NCBI GenBank assembly: GCA_021812735.1
Contig: JAKAMV010000569.1
Location: 1 to 6,843, forward strand
Direction: 5' to 3'
Source: Chloroflexota bacterium
GTDB lineage: Bacteria > Chloroflexota > Limnocylindria > Limnocylindrales > CSP1-4
Length of the DNA stretch: 6,843 bases
Of this stretch, positions 5,505 to 6,843 are shown piece after piece. The first letter of the stretch is position 1. Each line of letters begins with the position of its first letter. The position numbers were made by a program, and so were the translations under genes. A model generated the notes under the pieces. The model was not told the DNA's origin and ran no database searches. It saw nothing but the letters and a program-made list of their open reading frames with translations.

Positions 5505-6394
5505 CGCTCGGCCCCCGCTCCCGCCTCGCTCGCCAGCCGTCCGCGCGCGATCGCCACCGCCTCCGCGTTTCGGTCCGCCAGCAGCCAGCGCCGGCCGAGC
5601 CTGGCCGCCGCGACACCGGTCGTCCCGCTCCCCGCGTACGGGTCCAGCACCAGGTCCCCCGGCCGGCTCGACGCGGCCACGATGCGCTCGAGCAGCCGCA
5701 CCGGCTTCTGCGTGGGGTAGCCGGTCCGCTCGCTCGACCCCGGCGGCACGATCGTCATCCACCACACGTCGGTGGGAAGCTTGCCGCGGGACGCCTTCTC
5801 CGGCCCCACCAGCCCGGGTGCCATGTACGGGATCCGGTCGATGGCGTCGCGCTCGAAGATCCACGCGTCGCCCTTGGCGTACCACAGGATCGTGTCGTGC
5901 TTGCGCGGCCAGCGGTCGGGCGCGCGGCCGCCGTAGTCGTACGCCCAGACGATCTCGTTGAGGAAGCGGTCCGCACCGAAGATCTCGTCCAGCGCAAGAC
6001 GCGCGTGGTGGGCGGTGCGCCAGTCCACGTGCAGGTAGAGCGAGCCGTGCGGCGCGAGGGCCCGGTGGACGGCCTCCAACCGCAGCCGCAAGGCCGCGAG
6101 GTGCTCGTCCAGCGGCAGCGAGTCCTCGTAGGCCAGGTCGCTCCTGACCTCGTAGGCGGTGGGCTCGCCGCGGAAGCCGGCCCGGCGGCGCTCGCCCGCC
6201 CCGAGCCGGATAGACCGCAGCCGTCGCGCCGAGCCCGTGGCGAACGGCGGGTCTGCGTAGGCGAGGTCCACGCACGCGTCCGGCAGCGCCTCGAGCAGGG
6301 CGAGGTTGTCCGCCTCCACCACGGCGCCTCGGGCGCGCCCCTCCAGCACGGCCTCCACCGCCGCCCGCGCCGCCGGGTCCAGCCCACCGCTCAC
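5501..6394 (-). CDS. Site-specific DNA methyltransferase (N4-cytosine/N6-adenine, beta class)
   Basis: This 297-residue enzyme should transfer a methyl group from SAM to an exocyclic amino group in DNA. The catalytic motif IV, ADPPF (47-51), comes early. The SAM-binding motif I, DPYAGSGTTG (251-260), comes late, and TQKP (228-231) lies just before it. This IV-to-I order is that of beta-class amino-methyltransferases (pfam N6_N4_Mtase). SLYLHVDWRTAHH (118-130) and NEIVWAYDYGG (146-156) are the usual middle strands. Residues about 160-225, with RWPRKHDTILWYAK, lie where target recognition is expected, and the recognition site cannot be read from sequence. Length is typical of a solitary or restriction-linked enzyme. 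Start GTG 6394-6392 overlaps the nuclease stop as GTGA, and its own stop overlaps the HAD start the same way. No clear Shine-Dalgarno sequence precedes it, which fits translational coupling. No separate restriction endonuclease is visible. Confidence 0.93.
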   Translation of the reverse strand: MSGGLDPAARAAVEAVLEGRARGAVVEADNLALLEALPDACVDLAYADPPFATGSARRLRSIRLGAGERRRAGFRGEPTAYEVRSDLAYEDSLPLDEHLAALRLRLEAVHRALAPHGSLYLHVDWRTAHHARLALDEIFGADRFLNEIVWAYDYGGRAPDRWPRKHDTILWYAKGDAWIFERDAIDRIPYMAPGLVGPEKASRGKLPTDVWWMTIVPPGSSERTGYPTQKPVRLLERIVAASSRPGDLVLDPYAGSGTTGVAAARLGRRWLLADRNAEAVAIARGRLASEAGAGAER

Positions 6395-6843
6395 CGCGCG
6401 GCGCTCGAGGGGCAGATCTCGCGGTAGGCGCAGAACCCGCAGGCGATGTAGTCCGGCTTGGGGCCGAACTCGCGCGCCCTGATCCCCCTCGCCGCGCCGC
6501 GCACCGCCTCGCGCGCCTTGTCGATGCGCTTGCGGTCCACCGGGGCGGTGCCCACGAGCCCCGTCTCGAGGAAGTGCAGCGCCACCTCGTCGGGCAGCCG
6601 GCCGGTCATCGCCTCGTAGGCCATCGCGTAGATGGAGAGCTGCAGCGAGTTCCTCGCCCGCTCTCGGGCCTTGGCCGGGTCCCGCACGTCCGAGGACTTG
6701 TAGTCCGTGATGACGACGAACTCCGGGGCGAGCCCGAGCGTGGGCTCCACCACGTCCGCGGCGAAGGCCCCGGCTGGCGCGGCCGCGTCCGTCGCGGGGT
6801 GTCGCGGGAGGATGTCCACCCGGTCGAACCGCCCCCTGACGCG
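6391..6843 (-). CDS. RecB/AddB-family PD-(D/E)XK nuclease domain, C-terminal end (cut by the right edge)
   Basis: The frame is open to the right edge, so these 150 residues are only the end of a larger protein. They form a RecB-family nuclease domain. RGRFDRVD (visible residues 3-10) carries the first metal-binding aspartate, D7. VVITDYKSS (43-51) carries D47 and K49 of the PD-(D/E)XK core. NSLQLSIYAMAYE is the conserved Q-x3-Y helix of this family. The C-terminus has C135, C138 and C144 (C-x2-C-x5-C), the three-cysteine end of the AddB/AdnB-type 4Fe-4S nuclease, whose fourth cysteine lies far upstream. Such domains end AddAB, AdnAB and UvrD-like helicase-nucleases that process double-strand breaks, but also stand-alone RecB-like and Cas4-like nucleases. 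The helicase part is not visible, so the exact class is open. The TGA stop overlaps the GTG start of the DNA methyltransferase, so the two are co-expressed. Confidence 0.88.
   Translation of the reverse strand, partial: RVRGRFDRVDILPRHPATDAAAPAGAFAADVVEPTLGLAPEFVVITDYKSSDVRDPAKARERARNSLQLSIYAMAYEAMTGRLPDEVALHFLETGLVGTAPVDRKRIDKAREAVRGAARGIRAREFGPKPDYIACGFCAYREICPSSAAR

Noticed and set aside
4681..5616. Upstream extension of the small membrane-protein frame
   Set aside because: It is a Gly- and Arg-rich shadow of the HAD gene. The hydrophobic, sensible protein begins at GTG 4680.
6391..6819. Treating the nuclease fragment as a complete gene starting at GTG 6819
   Set aside because: The frame continues to the window edge with RGRFDRVD. 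This contains the first catalytic aspartate of the fold, so the true start lies outside.

Overview
The window is very GC-rich (roughly 70% or more by eye). It is densely packed, and every gene I can support lies on the minus strand, so transcription runs from the right edge to the left edge. There are nine protein genes, two of them cut by the window edges. I see no tRNA, rRNA, CRISPR array, transposase or phage gene. GTG starts are common: five of the eight visible starts are GTG. Many long open frames on the plus strand and in other minus-strand frames are by-products of high GC. The cut gene at the left edge begins with a CpaE-like receiver domain whose N-terminus resembles, from memory, proteins of uncultured soil and freshwater Chloroflexota (Limnocylindria/Ellin6529). 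With the base composition, this makes such a chloroflexotan my best guess. A high-GC actinomycete is the alternative.

In transcription order, positions 6843-4306 hold a tight cluster. It starts with the C-terminal end of a RecB/AddB-type PD-(D/E)XK nuclease, probably part of a helicase-nuclease. A beta-class N4/N6 DNA methyltransferase and then a HAD-family hydrolase follow. Both junctions are 4-base GTGA stop/start overlaps, which implies translational coupling. After 38 bases comes a small four-helix membrane protein. Its stop codon overlaps the Shine-Dalgarno sequence of an M20 amidohydrolase (4296-3070). Four bases after the M20 stop, a GNAT acetyltransferase begins (3065-2559). These six genes look like one transcription unit.

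A 232-base gap (2327-2558) follows. It holds a 12-base tandem repeat, a short arginine-rich reading frame, an imperfect dyad and a strong Shine-Dalgarno sequence. It precedes an agmatinase/arginase-family ureohydrolase (2326-1256). After 85 bases comes a class I SAM-dependent methyltransferase (1170-382), and after 57 bases the CpaE-like receiver protein that runs off the left edge.

Functionally the window pairs DNA processing and modification (nuclease, DNA methyltransferase) with nitrogen and small-molecule metabolism (M20 hydrolase, GNAT, ureohydrolase). Most of it looks like ordinary chromosomal content. The points most worth a second look are the coupled nuclease-methyltransferase pair, the HAD protein lacking its second motif-I aspartate, the receiver lacking its conserved lysine, and the leader region of the ureohydrolase gene.
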